DNA from: an uncultured Syntrophobacterales bacterium
GTDB lineage: Bacteria; Desulfobacterota; Syntrophia; Syntrophales; UBA5619
NCBI GenBank assembly: GCA_903903205.1
Contig: CAIUXU010000189.1
Span: forward strand, 1-38,094
Length of the DNA stretch: 38,094 nt
Direction: 5' to 3'
Each line of letters starts with the position of its first letter. The stretch's first letter is position 1. Position numbers and translations under genes: made by a program. The notes beneath the pieces are model-generated. The model saw nothing but the letters and a program-made list of their open reading frames with translations, made no database searches and was not told where the DNA came from. Below are positions 7,914-16,181 of this stretch, piece after piece.

Positions 7914-10006
7914 AGATCGAAACCCTCAGCCGCCGCGACGCACCCGCGCCCCCGGAGATGAACTACCGCTCCGCGCCGTTTTCCGTCCGGGCGGACGGCC
8001 CGACGACGCTGGACGAAAAGAGCCGTTCCGTCGAGGTTGTCCTCTCCACGGAGAACCCGGCCACGGTGTACGACTACGACCGCGGCCGGATCAGCGAGGT
8101 CCTGCTGATGGACGGCGCGCAACTCCCGGAATCCCGGCAACTTGTCCTTTTGGACGCGCACAGCCGTTATGAAACCCAGGATGTGATCGGCTCCGTCCGC
8201 GAGATCCGCGTCGAGGGGGGGAAGATGGTCGGCCGTGCCTTCTTTTCGACGGCGCCAGAGGCCGAATCCGCCTGGACGAAGACCCGCGAGGGCCACCTGA
8301 CCGACTATTCGGTCGGCTACCGGGTGGACGAGTCGGTCTGGATCCCCGAAGGACAGACGTCTACCATCTCCGGCCGCACATTTTCCGGCCCGTTGCAGGT
8401 CTCCACGAAGTGGACCCCGCGCGAACTTTCCGCCGTACCGATCGGCGCAGATGCCGCCGCCAAGGCGCGCACCGACAATCAACCCATCAATCAACCCAAC
8501 AAGGAGGAAAAGATCATGGATCCCAAGTTACGAAGTTTTCTCGAAAGAAGCGGTATGTCGAAGACGGCGACCGAAGCGGAAGCCTGGCTCTTTTTGGAGA
8601 CCATCGGCAAGCGCGAAGAGGCCGCCCCGGCGACAGGAACAGCCCCCGCAACGATGCAGTCAGCCGCCCCGGACCTCGACAAGATCCGCACCGAGGCCAC
8701 CGGCAAGGAGCGCGACCGCATCCGCGAGATCGATGCGCTCTTGACCAAATACGAATGCCAGGAGCTGGCCCGCGAACTCATCGTCGGCGATCCCGGCAAG
8801 GAACCCCCGACGGTTGCCGACGCCCAGCGCAAGGTTTTGGACTCGCTCCAGACCAAAAGCGCGAAGCAGAACCCCGGCTTCGGCGGTGTCGTGATGGGCG
8901 CGGACGAGAAAGACAAGTTCCGGGCCGCCGCAAACGACGCCCTCGCGCTCCGCGCCGGCATGGAGATCAAGACCCCTGCCCAGGGCGCCCAGGATCTCCG
9001 GGGCTACACGCTGGTCGAAATGGCCCGCGAATGCCTGCGGATGGCCGGGATAAACCACCACGGCGGGACAAAGGAGATGGTCGGCCGCGCGCTCACCTCC
9101 TCCGATTTCCCGAACATCCTGGCGAACCTCGCCACGAAGTCGATGCAGCAGTCCTGGGAATCGGTCTCCGAGACCTGGCAGACCTGGTGCGGGATCGGCT
9201 CCGTCAGCGATTTTAAAACCTACTACGACAACGCCCTCTCCGAGCACGATGACCTGGAAGAGGTCCCCGACTCCGGCGAGATCAAATTCGGCAGCTACAG
9301 CGAGAAGACCCCCGAGACCTACAAGGCGGCCTCCTACGCAAAGAAGTTCCGGATCACCCGCGTCATGATCCTCAATGACGACATGGGCGCACTCACCGCC
9401 ATGCCCGCGCGCAGGGCGGAAGCGGCTGCCCGCAAGGTGGGCGACGTGGCCTACGCGGTGCTGACCGGCAACGGCGCGATGGGCGACGGACACGAGATCT
9501 TCGATGCGACCGACCACGCCAACGACGCCATCTCCGGCTATACCTCCGCCCCCGGCGTCACGAACATCGCCGAGGCGATCCGGGCGATGGGCGTCCAGAA
9601 GGATATCTCCGGGAAACGGCGGCTCAATATCCGCCCCGTGTTCTTCCTCGCCCCGAAGGCGCTGGAGGGCGTGTCGGAAGTTTTCTTCAAGTCCGAGCGG
9701 TTCTCCGACAACAGCACCGTGGCGACCGATTCCAGTTTCGCCTCGACCCGCGCAAACCCCTACAGCGGATCCTATTTCACCCGGATCTACGAGCCGCGCC
9801 TCGATGACGCTGACGCCTCCGGGTGGTATCTGATGGGGCCGAAGGGCCGCACCGTGAAGGTGGTCTTCCTCAACGGTCAGCAGGCGCCGACGATGGAGAT
9901 GAGGCAGCCCGGATTCACGATCGAGGGGTTCGAGTACCTGGTCGCAATCGACGCCGGCGCGTACGCGACCGATTACCGCGCCATGTACCGCAACCACGGC
10001 GAGTAG
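7910..10006 (+). CDS. Prohead protease / major capsid protein fusion
   Basis: One 698-residue frame holds both the maturation protease and the HK97-fold coat protein. The first ~190 residues are a U35/HK97-type prohead protease with likely catalytic His84 (LLDAHSR) and Ser134 (LTDYSVGYRV), 50 residues apart as in HK97. A linker and scaffold-like helical region (about 200-330) leads to the coat domain, which ends near TDYRAMYRNHGE. Such fusions are a known family. A strong internal SD (AAGGAGGA, 8501-8508) precedes an in-frame ATG at 8516 (Met203), so a separate scaffold-coat product of about 496 residues is likely made in excess. The coat lattice encloses the DNA. Confidence 0.9.
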   Translation: MKIETLSRRDAPAPPEMNYRSAPFSVRADGPTTLDEKSRSVEVVLSTENPATVYDYDRGRISEVLLMDGAQLPESRQLVLLDAHSRYETQDVIGSVREIRVEGGKMVGRAFFSTAPEAESAWTKTREGHLTDYSVGYRVDESVWIPEGQTSTISGRTFSGPLQVSTKWTPRELSAVPIGADAAAKARTDNQPINQPNKEEKIMDPKLRSFLERSGMSKTATEAEAWLFLETIGKREEAAPATGTAPATMQSAAPDLDKIRTEATGKERDRIREIDALLTKYECQELARELIVGDPGKEPPTVADAQRKVLDSLQTKSAKQNPGFGGVVMGADEKDKFRAAANDALALRAGMEIKTPAQGAQDLRGYTLVEMARECLRMAGINHHGGTKEMVGRALTSSDFPNILANLATKSMQQSWESVSETWQTWCGIGSVSDFKTYYDNALSEHDDLEEVPDSGEIKFGSYSEKTPETYKAASYAKKFRITRVMILNDDMGALTAMPARRAEAAARKVGDVAYAVLTGNGAMGDGHEIFDATDHANDAISGYTSAPGVTNIAEAIRAMGVQKDISGKRRLNIRPVFFLAPKALEGVSEVFFKSERFSDNSTVATDSSFASTRANPYSGSYFTRIYEPRLDDADASGWYLMGPKGRTVKVVFLNGQQAPTMEMRQPGFTIEGFEYLVAIDAGAYATDYRAMYRNHGE
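8501..8518 (+). promoter_or_regulatory. Internal ribosome binding site and start for the capsid protein
   Basis: AAGGAGGA at 8501-8508 lies 7 bases before an in-frame ATG (8516) inside the protease/capsid gene. The following residues, MDPKLRSFLERSG, look like a natural N-terminus of a scaffold/delta domain. It would let coat protein be made in large excess over the protease, as lambda does with nested C and Nu3. Confidence 0.75.
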
Positions 10007-10083
10007 GCGGCGGACCATCCATCAACCGACAGGGGGGGACCGTTCCCGCCCATAGATGAACGAAAACAAGGAGGAACATCAAC

Positions 10084-10701
10084 ATGGCTACCAACAAAGT
10101 TCAGGATGGCAAAATTATTCGCCTAACCGTCGGTTCGACCGTCGATTCCGGCGATCCGGTTGTGGTCGGCAATGCCCTTCGCGGCGTCGCCCTGACCGAT
10201 TACGATTCCGCCGACGGCAAGGCGTCGGTTGAACTCGGCCCCGCGGTCTATGACCTCAGCGTCACCGCAACGGACGCCGCCGGAAACAGCGCCGTCGCGG
10301 TCGGCGACCGCCTCTATACCGACGGCACGACGATCACGAAAAAGCAGTCCGGAAAGTTCTTCGGCGTCGCGCTGGAAATCGTCACCACCGGCAGCACCGG
10401 GACGATCGAAGTCCTGGTCGGCGCTCCGAACGGTCCGGACCGGGCGTCGCATCAGGTATTCGCCGCGGGGATCAATGTCGTCAATGACAGTCCGCTGGCC
10501 GCTGCGGAGTTCATCCCGGTCACCGGGATTCTGGCGACGGATGTGGTGATCTGCACGTTGCACATAAACGGCGGATCGCCGAAGCTCACCATCGTTACGG
10601 TGACAGCGGCGGCTTCTCCCGCGGGCATCACGGTGACCGCCTCCGGAGTATTCACCGCCTCCGACGCGATCAACTACTGCGTCCTGCGGGCGGCCCTGTA
10701 G
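10084..10701 (+). CDS. DUF2190-type capsid decoration protein
   Basis: This 205-residue protein follows the coat gene, the classic place for a head decoration (cement) protein. Its first ~115 residues fit DUF2190: VDSGDPVVVGNALRGVALTDY, then GPAVYDLSVTATD, VGDRLYTDG and GKFFGVALEIV, an all-beta fold. The remaining ~90 residues are a Thr/Ala/Val-rich extra beta domain, possibly an exposed Ig-like or capsid-stabilising extension. A strong AAGGAGGAAC lies before the start. It is likely made in high copy together with the coat protein. Confidence 0.75.
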   Translation: MATNKVQDGKIIRLTVGSTVDSGDPVVVGNALRGVALTDYDSADGKASVELGPAVYDLSVTATDAAGNSAVAVGDRLYTDGTTITKKQSGKFFGVALEIVTTGSTGTIEVLVGAPNGPDRASHQVFAAGINVVNDSPLAAAEFIPVTGILATDVVICTLHINGGSPKLTIVTVTAAASPAGITVTASGVFTASDAINYCVLRAAL

Positions 10702-10708
10702 CAAGTAC

Positions 10709-10752
10709 GGAAAAGCGGGGAGAGGATGCTGCAAAAGTCGCCCCGCTTTTCC
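10709..10752 (+). terminator. Stem-loop after the decoration gene (possible attenuator)
   Basis: A 12-bp perfect stem (GGAAAAGCGGGG / CCCCGCTTTTCC) encloses a 20-base loop. There is no following T-run, so it may attenuate transcription, or protect the 3' end of a coat/decoration mRNA, rather than act as a full terminator. Confidence 0.5.
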
Positions 10753-10772
10753 CCACCAAAGGAGGCAAAGGC

Positions 10773-11102
10773 ATGTACAAGAATCACATCCTCAAAGCCC
10801 TGGCGAAGACCGAGGCCACCGGGGCGCAGACGCTCGGCAACCGGGGGTTTGAATACCTGCCCCACCATCAGATCCAGATCGAAGTCTCCGCGCAGCCGAG
10901 CGCCGGGACGTTGAAGATCGAATACCTCTCCCCCGGCTCAACGGAATATGTCGAGGTCTCGGGCAGTCCGGTGGCCCTGACGACCCTGAACAAAGCGGCC
11001 GCGTTTCGCCTGGATGACGTCTTTGTCGATTCGCTCAGGTTTACACCCACAAGTTTCGACGCAGACAAAACCTACAACGTCATCGTGACCAGCAACGAGT
11101 AG
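10773..11102 (+). CDS. Hypothetical virion-region protein
   Basis: This 109-residue protein is preceded by AAAGGAGG. It is predicted mostly beta (IQIEVSAQPSAGTLKIEYL, YVEVSG, AFRLDDVFVDSLRF, YNVIVTSNE). I do not recognise a family. Its place between the decoration protein and the connectors suggests a capsid or connector accessory, for example a second decoration protein. It starts about 20 bases after the hairpin at 10709-10752. Confidence 0.6.
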   Translation: MYKNHILKALAKTEATGAQTLGNRGFEYLPHHQIQIEVSAQPSAGTLKIEYLSPGSTEYVEVSGSPVALTTLNKAAAFRLDDVFVDSLRFTPTSFDADKTYNVIVTSNE

Positions 11103-11105
11103 CGA

Positions 11106-11255
11106 ATGAAAGACGACCCGATCCTCATCACCCCCGCCCTGCGGGAGATTTGTCTGACTCCGGCGGAGGCTGTCTCCGCGACGGCGACGCCGATCCGCGA
11201 CGAACTGGGCGGGATTCTTCGTGATGAGCAGGGGCTCCCTGTTCTGGAGGGTTGA
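11106..11255 (+). CDS. Small hypothetical protein of the head-tail module
   Basis: This 49-residue frame begins 3 bases after the preceding stop and ends 2 bases before the gpFII-like start. It reads MKDDPILITPALREICL followed by an acidic tail with DELGGILRDEQG. No family is recognised and there is no strong SD, so it would depend on coupling. It fills the gap between two structural genes exactly, which argues that it is real. Confidence 0.5.
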   Translation: MKDDPILITPALREICLTPAEAVSATATPIRDELGGILRDEQGLPVLEG

Positions 11256-11257
11256 CC

Positions 11258-11566
11258 ATGGGACTTAGGGCCGTATTCGCCGCAGCCCTCCCCGGCATCT
11301 TCCAAGCCGCCGGCGAGGAGGCCTCTTTCGCCCCCGCGACGGGCGCCGCGATCCCCTGCATGGTCTTTATCGATTTTAACGTGCAGCTCCAGCCCGCGGG
11401 CCTCGAAACGCAGATCTGGCAGCGCGGGACAACGATCGAAGCCCTTCTCACCGAGATCCTCCGCGAGCCGGACCGCGGCGAAACCTTCACGGTGGACGGC
11501 ACGACCTACACGGTCCAGGCGATCCTCGAAAACGACGGGCTCACGGTCAAGGCGGTGGTTTCATGA
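11258..11566 (+). CDS. Head-tail attachment protein, gpFII-like
   Basis: This 102-residue protein resembles the lambda FII attachment family, which binds the portal-gpW complex and provides the tail docking surface. The beta-rich pattern FTVDGTTYTVQAI near the C-terminus and the ETQIWQRG segment fit. The start chosen has GGAGG 7 bases upstream; an in-frame TTG at 11252 is less likely. Its stop overlaps the gpZ-like start (ATGA). Confidence 0.7.
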   Translation: MGLRAVFAAALPGIFQAAGEEASFAPATGAAIPCMVFIDFNVQLQPAGLETQIWQRGTTIEALLTEILREPDRGETFTVDGTTYTVQAILENDGLTVKAVVS

Positions 11567-12165
11567 TCACAGTCAAACTGAATCCCAAAGACGTGGAGGG
11601 CATAAAAAGCATGCTCTCCAAACTCACGCGCGACGAGGCGGACGCGGCGCTGGTGAGGGGGATCAACACGACAATGACCGGCGTCCGGACCGACGGCACG
11701 AAGATCCTCTATGATCACTATGCGCTGACGGCCACGGCGATCCGTGCTTCCTGGAATATCAGCAAGGCCAGATTCCGCGACCCCTCCGGCGTCATCTCCT
11801 GCCAGGGGACGTTTATCCGCCTGAAAGAGTTCGGCGCGATCGCAAACAAGGCCGGCGTCTCCGTCAAGGTGCTGCGAGAGAATCCGCGCAAGACCATCAA
11901 ACACGCCTTTTTCGCGAAACTGAAACAAAACGACCAGGTTTACTGGCGGAAATACAACGGCCCCCGCTCGAAGATGGTCGCCAACAAGGGCTATTACGCG
12001 AATTTGCCGTTTCAGTACCGCTTCCCGGTCGAAGCGCTTTATGGCCCACGCATCCAGGATTATCTGGGCGATCCGCAGATCATCGGCACACTGGAGAACA
12101 TGGCCGGCGAGCGGATCAGCAAGAACATGGAACGTGAAATTGACGCGATCCTGAGGGGGTTTTAG
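11563..12165 (+). CDS. Minor tail protein Z-like
   Basis: This 200-residue protein matches the lambda gpZ type: an N-terminal KLNPKDVEGIKSMLSKL segment, then ALVRGINTTMTGVRTDGTK, a central basic domain (KVLRENPRKTIKHAF) and a C-terminal helix RISKNMEREIDAIL. In lambda, gpZ is needed late in tail assembly to make tails competent to join heads and eject DNA. The gene overlaps its upstream neighbour by ATGA and abuts the next gene (TAG then ATG). Confidence 0.75.
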   Translation: MITVKLNPKDVEGIKSMLSKLTRDEADAALVRGINTTMTGVRTDGTKILYDHYALTATAIRASWNISKARFRDPSGVISCQGTFIRLKEFGAIANKAGVSVKVLRENPRKTIKHAFFAKLKQNDQVYWRKYNGPRSKMVANKGYYANLPFQYRFPVEALYGPRIQDYLGDPQIIGTLENMAGERISKNMEREIDAILRGF

Positions 12166-12669
12166 ATGGCGAACACCATCCGCGAGTTGATCGTTCAGGA
12201 GTTCATCGCGCGCGCCGCGGTCATGCGCCACGTCGATTCACCCGCCTCCGGCTACGAGACGGAGATCGGCGAAACGGTTCTCCGCGCCCGTCCGAAGGTC
12301 GATCCGGATGATCTCCCCTGCTGTGTCGTCTGGCCGCAGCCCGAGACGGGGGGAAACCTCCACGGCCGCTCCCGCCATGTGATGCCGGTCAAAATCGAGG
12401 GGCTCGCCATGTTCGGGTCGGAGAATCCCTCCGTCGTTTCGGAGCGCATCCTGGGCGACATGATCAAGTGCTTCACGTCGCCCTCCTGGGATCGCCGCCG
12501 GGCGGTTGCCGGATCGCCTGCGACCTACCTCGACCCCTATGCCGAATCGATCCTCTACCAGGGCGGCGGGACGGAATCCGCGCCGGAAGACGGCGCCGTC
12601 TCCATCGGCGTCCAGGCAACGTTTCTGATCACCTACTACACCGCGATCGGAGATCCATATACGCCATGA
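12166..12669 (+). CDS. Putative tail terminator protein
   Basis: This 167-residue protein directly follows gpZ, where lambda has U, the hexameric ring that stops tail-tube growth and joins head to tail. The C-terminal beta segment AVSIGVQATFLITYYTAIGDPYTP resembles the terminator-type ending. Sequence similarity to U is not obvious by eye, so this rests on gene order and size. Its stop overlaps the first gene of the glycan-type cassette (ATGA). Confidence 0.6.
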   Translation: MANTIRELIVQEFIARAAVMRHVDSPASGYETEIGETVLRARPKVDPDDLPCCVVWPQPETGGNLHGRSRHVMPVKIEGLAMFGSENPSVVSERILGDMIKCFTSPSWDRRRAVAGSPATYLDPYAESILYQGGGTESAPEDGAVSIGVQATFLITYYTAIGDPYTP

Positions 12670-13178
12670 ACGAGCCGACAAACCACCTCATCATCACCGG
12701 CTCCGCCCCGGATGTGCTGATCGACATCGCAGGTGTTCCGCGCGTCTGTTCGTATGACTTCATGGCCATCGGCCTTGACGCCGTTGCAAAATACGCCTGG
12801 CCGATCAAATATATGGCTACCTACCATCCTGTCGAGATCCCCGAGATTCGCAAACGGCGGGAGCAGGCGGGCGGCAATACCGACTATCGGGTCGTATCGA
12901 TGGAGGCCCGCGACGGCGTGGACATCGTCGAACCGTTCCGCCCCCCCTCCGGATCGAGCTCGCTCCTCGGCGTGCTGGCCGCCCTCCGGATGGGATACCG
13001 CCGGATCATCCTCTGCGGTTGCCCACTGATCGGGAAGAATGCCGCCGCCGGCAATTACGAAACCTTCCAGGCGGGATGGATCGAGCGGGCCGATGAATTT
13101 CAGGACCGCGTCCGCTCGATGTCCGGATGGACAAAAAAATATTTGGGCCGACCAACGGAGGAATGGCTGAATGGCTGA
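12666..13178 (+). CDS. DUF115/MptE-like Rossmann-fold protein
   Basis: This 170-residue protein begins HLIITGSAPDVLIDIAG, like the GxGPS phosphate-binding start of DUF115/MptE-like proteins. It continues with YMATYHPVEI and a GSSSLLGVLAALRMGYRRI segment followed by ILCGCPL. Such proteins are related to nucleotide-sugar or pyrophosphokinase-type enzymes, and several occur next to glycosyltransferases. The exact reaction is unknown. It overlaps the tail-terminator stop (ATGA) and overlaps the glycosyltransferase start by 8 bases, so it belongs to the tail operon and not to a separate unit. Confidence 0.6.
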   Translation: MNEPTNHLIITGSAPDVLIDIAGVPRVCSYDFMAIGLDAVAKYAWPIKYMATYHPVEIPEIRKRREQAGGNTDYRVVSMEARDGVDIVEPFRPPSGSSSLLGVLAALRMGYRRIILCGCPLIGKNAAAGNYETFQAGWIERADEFQDRVRSMSGWTKKYLGRPTEEWLNG

Positions 13179-13806
13179 TATCACCATCTGCTGCATCAAA
13201 TGGGGCACAAAATACGGCCCCGAATACGTCAACAAACTCTATGCGATGGTGCGGAGAAACGTCCTCTGCGTCCCGCACGATTTTGTCTGCTTCACCGAAG
13301 ACCCCACCGGAATCGATCCGGAGATCCGCATCGCCCCGCTTCCGTGCGTTCATCCGGCCTGGTGGCAAAAGGTCGGCCTGTTCCAGGAGAGAATTCCGGG
13401 CGTCGATACAGCGAAGATCTTCTTTATCGATCTCGACATGGTCATCGTCTCGGAAATAGACGCCATGCTCGAATATGATTCCGATTTCACAATCATGCGC
13501 AACTGGCCTCCGGAGATGCACGGGGACGACAACAGCTATATGACCGCCGCTTTCCTGCTCAAAGTGGGAGCGCAGCCGAATGCGTGGCGGTTTTTTGAGC
13601 CCCGCGTGATGCGGGAATATCCCTCCGACCAGGAGTGGATCACCGCCTCCGCCCCCGGCGCCGACCTGTTTCCGTATGACTGGACCCCCAGCTACAAACT
13701 GCGACGCCTGCAAGACCATATCCCGCCCGAGGCGAAGATCGTGGCCTTCCACGGCCTTCCCCGGCCCCACCAGTGCGGCGGATGGGTCAAGGAGTATTGG
13801 AAATGA
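13171..13806 (+). CDS. Putative glycosyltransferase (GT-A type, DxD)
   Basis: This 211-residue protein shows the GT-A pattern: an N-terminal VNKLYAMVRRN helix, the acceptor-side LPCVHPAWWQKVGLF, and the strand FFIDLDMVIV carrying the DxD metal/nucleotide-sugar site near residue 90. SYMTAAFLL follows, and the end AKIVAFHGLPRP resembles the HG.P.P motif of GT8-like enzymes. It would move a sugar from a nucleotide donor to an unknown acceptor. It is coupled to both neighbours by overlap and sits just upstream of the major tail protein, which suggests virion glycosylation. Confidence 0.75.
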   Translation: MADITICCIKWGTKYGPEYVNKLYAMVRRNVLCVPHDFVCFTEDPTGIDPEIRIAPLPCVHPAWWQKVGLFQERIPGVDTAKIFFIDLDMVIVSEIDAMLEYDSDFTIMRNWPPEMHGDDNSYMTAAFLLKVGAQPNAWRFFEPRVMREYPSDQEWITASAPGADLFPYDWTPSYKLRRLQDHIPPEAKIVAFHGLPRPHQCGGWVKEYWK

Positions 13807-14369
13807 CGACACGCGAGGCATTCCGCGAGGTTTGGGAAAAGGGCGACTATCGCCAGGGATCGACGGCCCAGCGTCTCGTGCCATTTCTCGCCGATCACAT
13901 CCCCCAGGGCAGCGTGATCAATGACTATGGCGCCGGAACGGGTCGCGCGGAAGTGCAGCTTTCCGCTCGCGGATACCGTGTGAACATGGTCGATATCGCC
14001 GACAATGCCCTGGAAGACGCCGCCCGCGCGCTGATTGGAAACGGGATCACGCACACCATCGCGCCGCTCGATGCGCTTCCGGCCGATTTTCCCGTCGCCG
14101 ACTGGGGTATCTGCATCAACGTCCTGATGTTGGTGGACCCCGACCGCCTCGACGCGATACTTGCCGAGATGCGCCGCACCTGCCGGAATCTGATTGTCGA
14201 GGTGTATGACATGGACGATGTCCGTCTGGGTAGAAACTGGACAACGATCAAGGGAGACGCGGCATGGTGGGCCGCGAAGCTGTCAAATCACTGGCCCGTC
14301 GTGGAATCCCTGGAGAGTCCGGAGCATCCGCGGCGGTATATCACGATCGGAAAGTCAACGGAGAAATAA
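13803..14369 (+). CDS. Class I SAM-dependent methyltransferase
   Basis: This 188-residue protein has motif I as INDYGAGTGRAEVQL, motif II ending in the acidic MVDIADNAL, and the motif IV region VADWGICINVLMLVD. This is the small Rossmann methyltransferase type that acts on small molecules, sugars or proteins. There is no DPPY/NPPY motif, so DNA adenine methylation is unlikely. The ATG overlaps the glycosyltransferase stop. It probably completes a three-gene modification pathway with the two genes before it. Confidence 0.75.
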   Translation: MTTREAFREVWEKGDYRQGSTAQRLVPFLADHIPQGSVINDYGAGTGRAEVQLSARGYRVNMVDIADNALEDAARALIGNGITHTIAPLDALPADFPVADWGICINVLMLVDPDRLDAILAEMRRTCRNLIVEVYDMDDVRLGRNWTTIKGDAAWWAAKLSNHWPVVESLESPEHPRRYITIGKSTEK

Positions 14370-14416
14370 CAGAGAGCAGGGCGCCGGTCCTGCCAAACAC
14401 AAAGGAGGATGTACCC

Positions 14417-15448
14417 ATGAGCACCGCCGAAAATGCAAAGATCCAATATGAGTCCGGGCAAGACCTCGTTTCGTTTCTCGCCATCACCGACCAGGGAGAC
14501 CACAAGGATTTCCGGAGCGCCGATCCGCTCTGGTCGAACCGGGCAGGATATGAACCGGATGTGAAACCGAACGGCCTGGCCACCGGGGGAACGGTCTCCG
14601 TCGCCGCCAGCGGAACCAGTGACGTCGTCGATGTCACGGCGCTGACCACGTACCTGGCAGGGGTCTTGACGTCCGTGATCGCGGGAACCAACAAGGCCGT
14701 CACCCGCGGAACCGCTTCCCCGGTCGCACCCTGCAAAAAATCATCGATCACCATCACCGGCGCCGGTGCGATTGCCGTGGTGGCCGGGCTTGAGGGCGCC
14801 GCTTTCTCCACCACGCGCGGCGCGGCGGGCGGCCCCCCCTACATCCTGCCGACCTCAGTCGAGATCTGCCAGATTTGGCTCTCCTCCGCAGCATCATCCG
14901 CGGTAACAGCTTCCGAAATCAAGCAGGTCGTCGGCACCCACTGCGAGCGCTACGACTACCCCACCTGGGAAGAGAATCGATTCAACGTCGAAAGCGGCGT
15001 CATCGGGAATGCTGGCATCACGTTCGCATCGGCGCTTCCCCTGATCCACTCCGCCGCCTCCCCCGTCGTCGGCGTGCCCAAGGCGGTCTATGCCCAGTAT
15101 TACGAACCGGCCTTTACCGACGTCCCGAAATCCGACGCCTTTGTCCCCCCGGAGACCAGCAACTCGGTCAGCTCCAAACAGATTTATGGGACGACGCTCG
15201 GCTCCTCCAGCTCTTCCCTGGGCCAGGGGTCGTTTACCGCCTACCTGCAGGACGGCATTGCGGATGGCATTCTGGCACTAAAGAACATGAATTTGTTCTT
15301 CAAGTTTTTCCAGAACAAACTGAATTCCACGCCTTACCTGGTCATGCAGGGCAAGCTCGGCATCTCCAGGGCGTTCCCCGCAGGCGACCAGATCACCGCA
15401 GCCTGCACGATCTCCGCAGAGTCCGCCGCCGCCGAAGTCACCGGGTAA
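14417..15448 (+). CDS. Major tail protein
   Basis: This 343-residue protein lies between the terminator-side genes and the tail chaperone, where the tail-tube subunit belongs. It has AAAGGAGGAT 6 bases before the ATG, the strong initiation expected for a high-copy protein. The composition is Ala/Ser/Thr/Gly-rich with beta-type stretches (GGTVSVAASGTSDVVDV, KQIYGTTLGSSSSSLGQG). In-frame sequence upstream of 14417 reads through the methyltransferase and is not used. It is larger than lambda V (246 residues), so an extra exposed domain is likely, probably in the middle. Many Ser/Thr clusters could be glycan acceptors. Confidence 0.7.
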   Translation: MSTAENAKIQYESGQDLVSFLAITDQGDHKDFRSADPLWSNRAGYEPDVKPNGLATGGTVSVAASGTSDVVDVTALTTYLAGVLTSVIAGTNKAVTRGTASPVAPCKKSSITITGAGAIAVVAGLEGAAFSTTRGAAGGPPYILPTSVEICQIWLSSAASSAVTASEIKQVVGTHCERYDYPTWEENRFNVESGVIGNAGITFASALPLIHSAASPVVGVPKAVYAQYYEPAFTDVPKSDAFVPPETSNSVSSKQIYGTTLGSSSSSLGQGSFTAYLQDGIADGILALKNMNLFFKFFQNKLNSTPYLVMQGKLGISRAFPAGDQITAACTISAESAAAEVTG

Positions 15449-15591
15449 CCGGAATGATGCGAAGGGGACAAAATGAGCGAAGGGGGACATGACCCGTATG
15501 CGTTGCATCCGGGATCGTGTCCCCCGAAGCGGTCCCCCGGAGCCTAACCATGAGCAGGCGCAAGCCAGCAAAGCGATATTTCGGAGGCCGT

Positions 15592-16104
15592 ATGCCCTTT
15601 GATTCCAAGAAGTTCCTCAAAACGAAGTGGACCCCCCGAACCGAGGAGGTCCCGGTCCCCGATCTGGCCGCCTTCTTTCCGGCGGGCGCGAAACCCGTCT
15701 GGACGGTCCGTGGACTAACCGGGCACGAGCTCGGCCGGGCAAACGAGGCGTCCGAGCGGAACAAGAACGTCGCCGCAATCCTGGAGGGGATCGCCTCGGG
15801 CGCGTCCAAGGAGCAGACCGAGGCGGTCAAGGAACTGCTCGGCCTCGGCGGCTCTACACCGCAGGACATCGCCAAGCGCCTGGAGCACCTGTCGATCGGC
15901 AGCGTCGACCCCGTATGCGCCCCGGATCTGGCCATCCGCCTCTGCGAGACCTACCCGGTGGAGTTCTTCCAGATCACGAACCGGATCGTACAGTTGACCG
16001 GGCAGGGTCAACTGCCGGGAAAACAGCCGCCCTCTGGAGGGACGCCGAAGTCCGATCCTGCCTCGCCCTCGGTTACGCCAGAGGGCGCTTCCTCTACGAG
16101 TTGA
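15592..16104 (+). CDS. Tail assembly chaperone, gpG-like (zero frame)
   Basis: This 170-residue protein follows the major tail protein and precedes a -1 frame extension, as lambda G does. I chose the ATG at 15592 because TCGGAGG precedes it closely; an upstream in-frame ATG at 15550 lacks an SD. The sequence has a helical chaperone core (residues about 40-130) and a Pro/Ser/Gly-rich tail after the slip site. The protein coats the tape measure during tail assembly and is not in the finished virion in lambda. A minority of ribosomes should make the GT form. Confidence 0.8.
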   Translation: MPFDSKKFLKTKWTPRTEEVPVPDLAAFFPAGAKPVWTVRGLTGHELGRANEASERNKNVAAILEGIASGASKEQTEAVKELLGLGGSTPQDIAKRLEHLSIGSVDPVCAPDLAIRLCETYPVEFFQITNRIVQLTGQGQLPGKQPPSGGTPKSDPASPSVTPEGASSTS

Positions 16105-16181
16105 GGCCGGATCTTTTCCCCCAGGGTTTCCTGACGCGGACCGAGCTTGAACTCTGGGAAAAATACTACAAAGGACTCTAA
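15592..16181 (+). CDS. Tail assembly chaperone GT fusion by -1 frameshift
   Basis: A -1 slip at GGGAAAA (16017-16023, zero frame G GGA AAA) joins the first 144 codons of the G-like gene to an otherwise unexplained open frame that ends at the TAA at 16179-16181. The predicted product is about 196 residues. The -1 frame carries a coherent T-like domain: LALGYARGRFLYELRPDLFP, then GFLTRTELELWEKYY. In lambda, GT links the tape measure to the tube subunit, and the G to GT ratio matters for tail assembly. Confidence 0.85.
16017..16086 (+). promoter_or_regulatory. Programmed -1 frameshift signal with downstream stem
   Basis: The slippery heptamer GGGAAAA is in the correct frame and is one base from lambda's GGGAAAG. 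After a 5-base spacer, GCCCTCTGG (16029-16037) is perfectly complementary to CCAGAGGGC (16078-16086), giving a 9-bp stem with a 40-base internal region that may fold further. This is the spacing typical of stimulatory structures. Confidence 0.85.

Noticed and set aside
8660..10018. Long antisense open frame (452 codons) opposite the capsid gene
   Set aside because: It mirrors a well supported coat protein gene, has no recognisable domain and no convincing start signal. GC-rich coding often leaves long open frames on the other strand.
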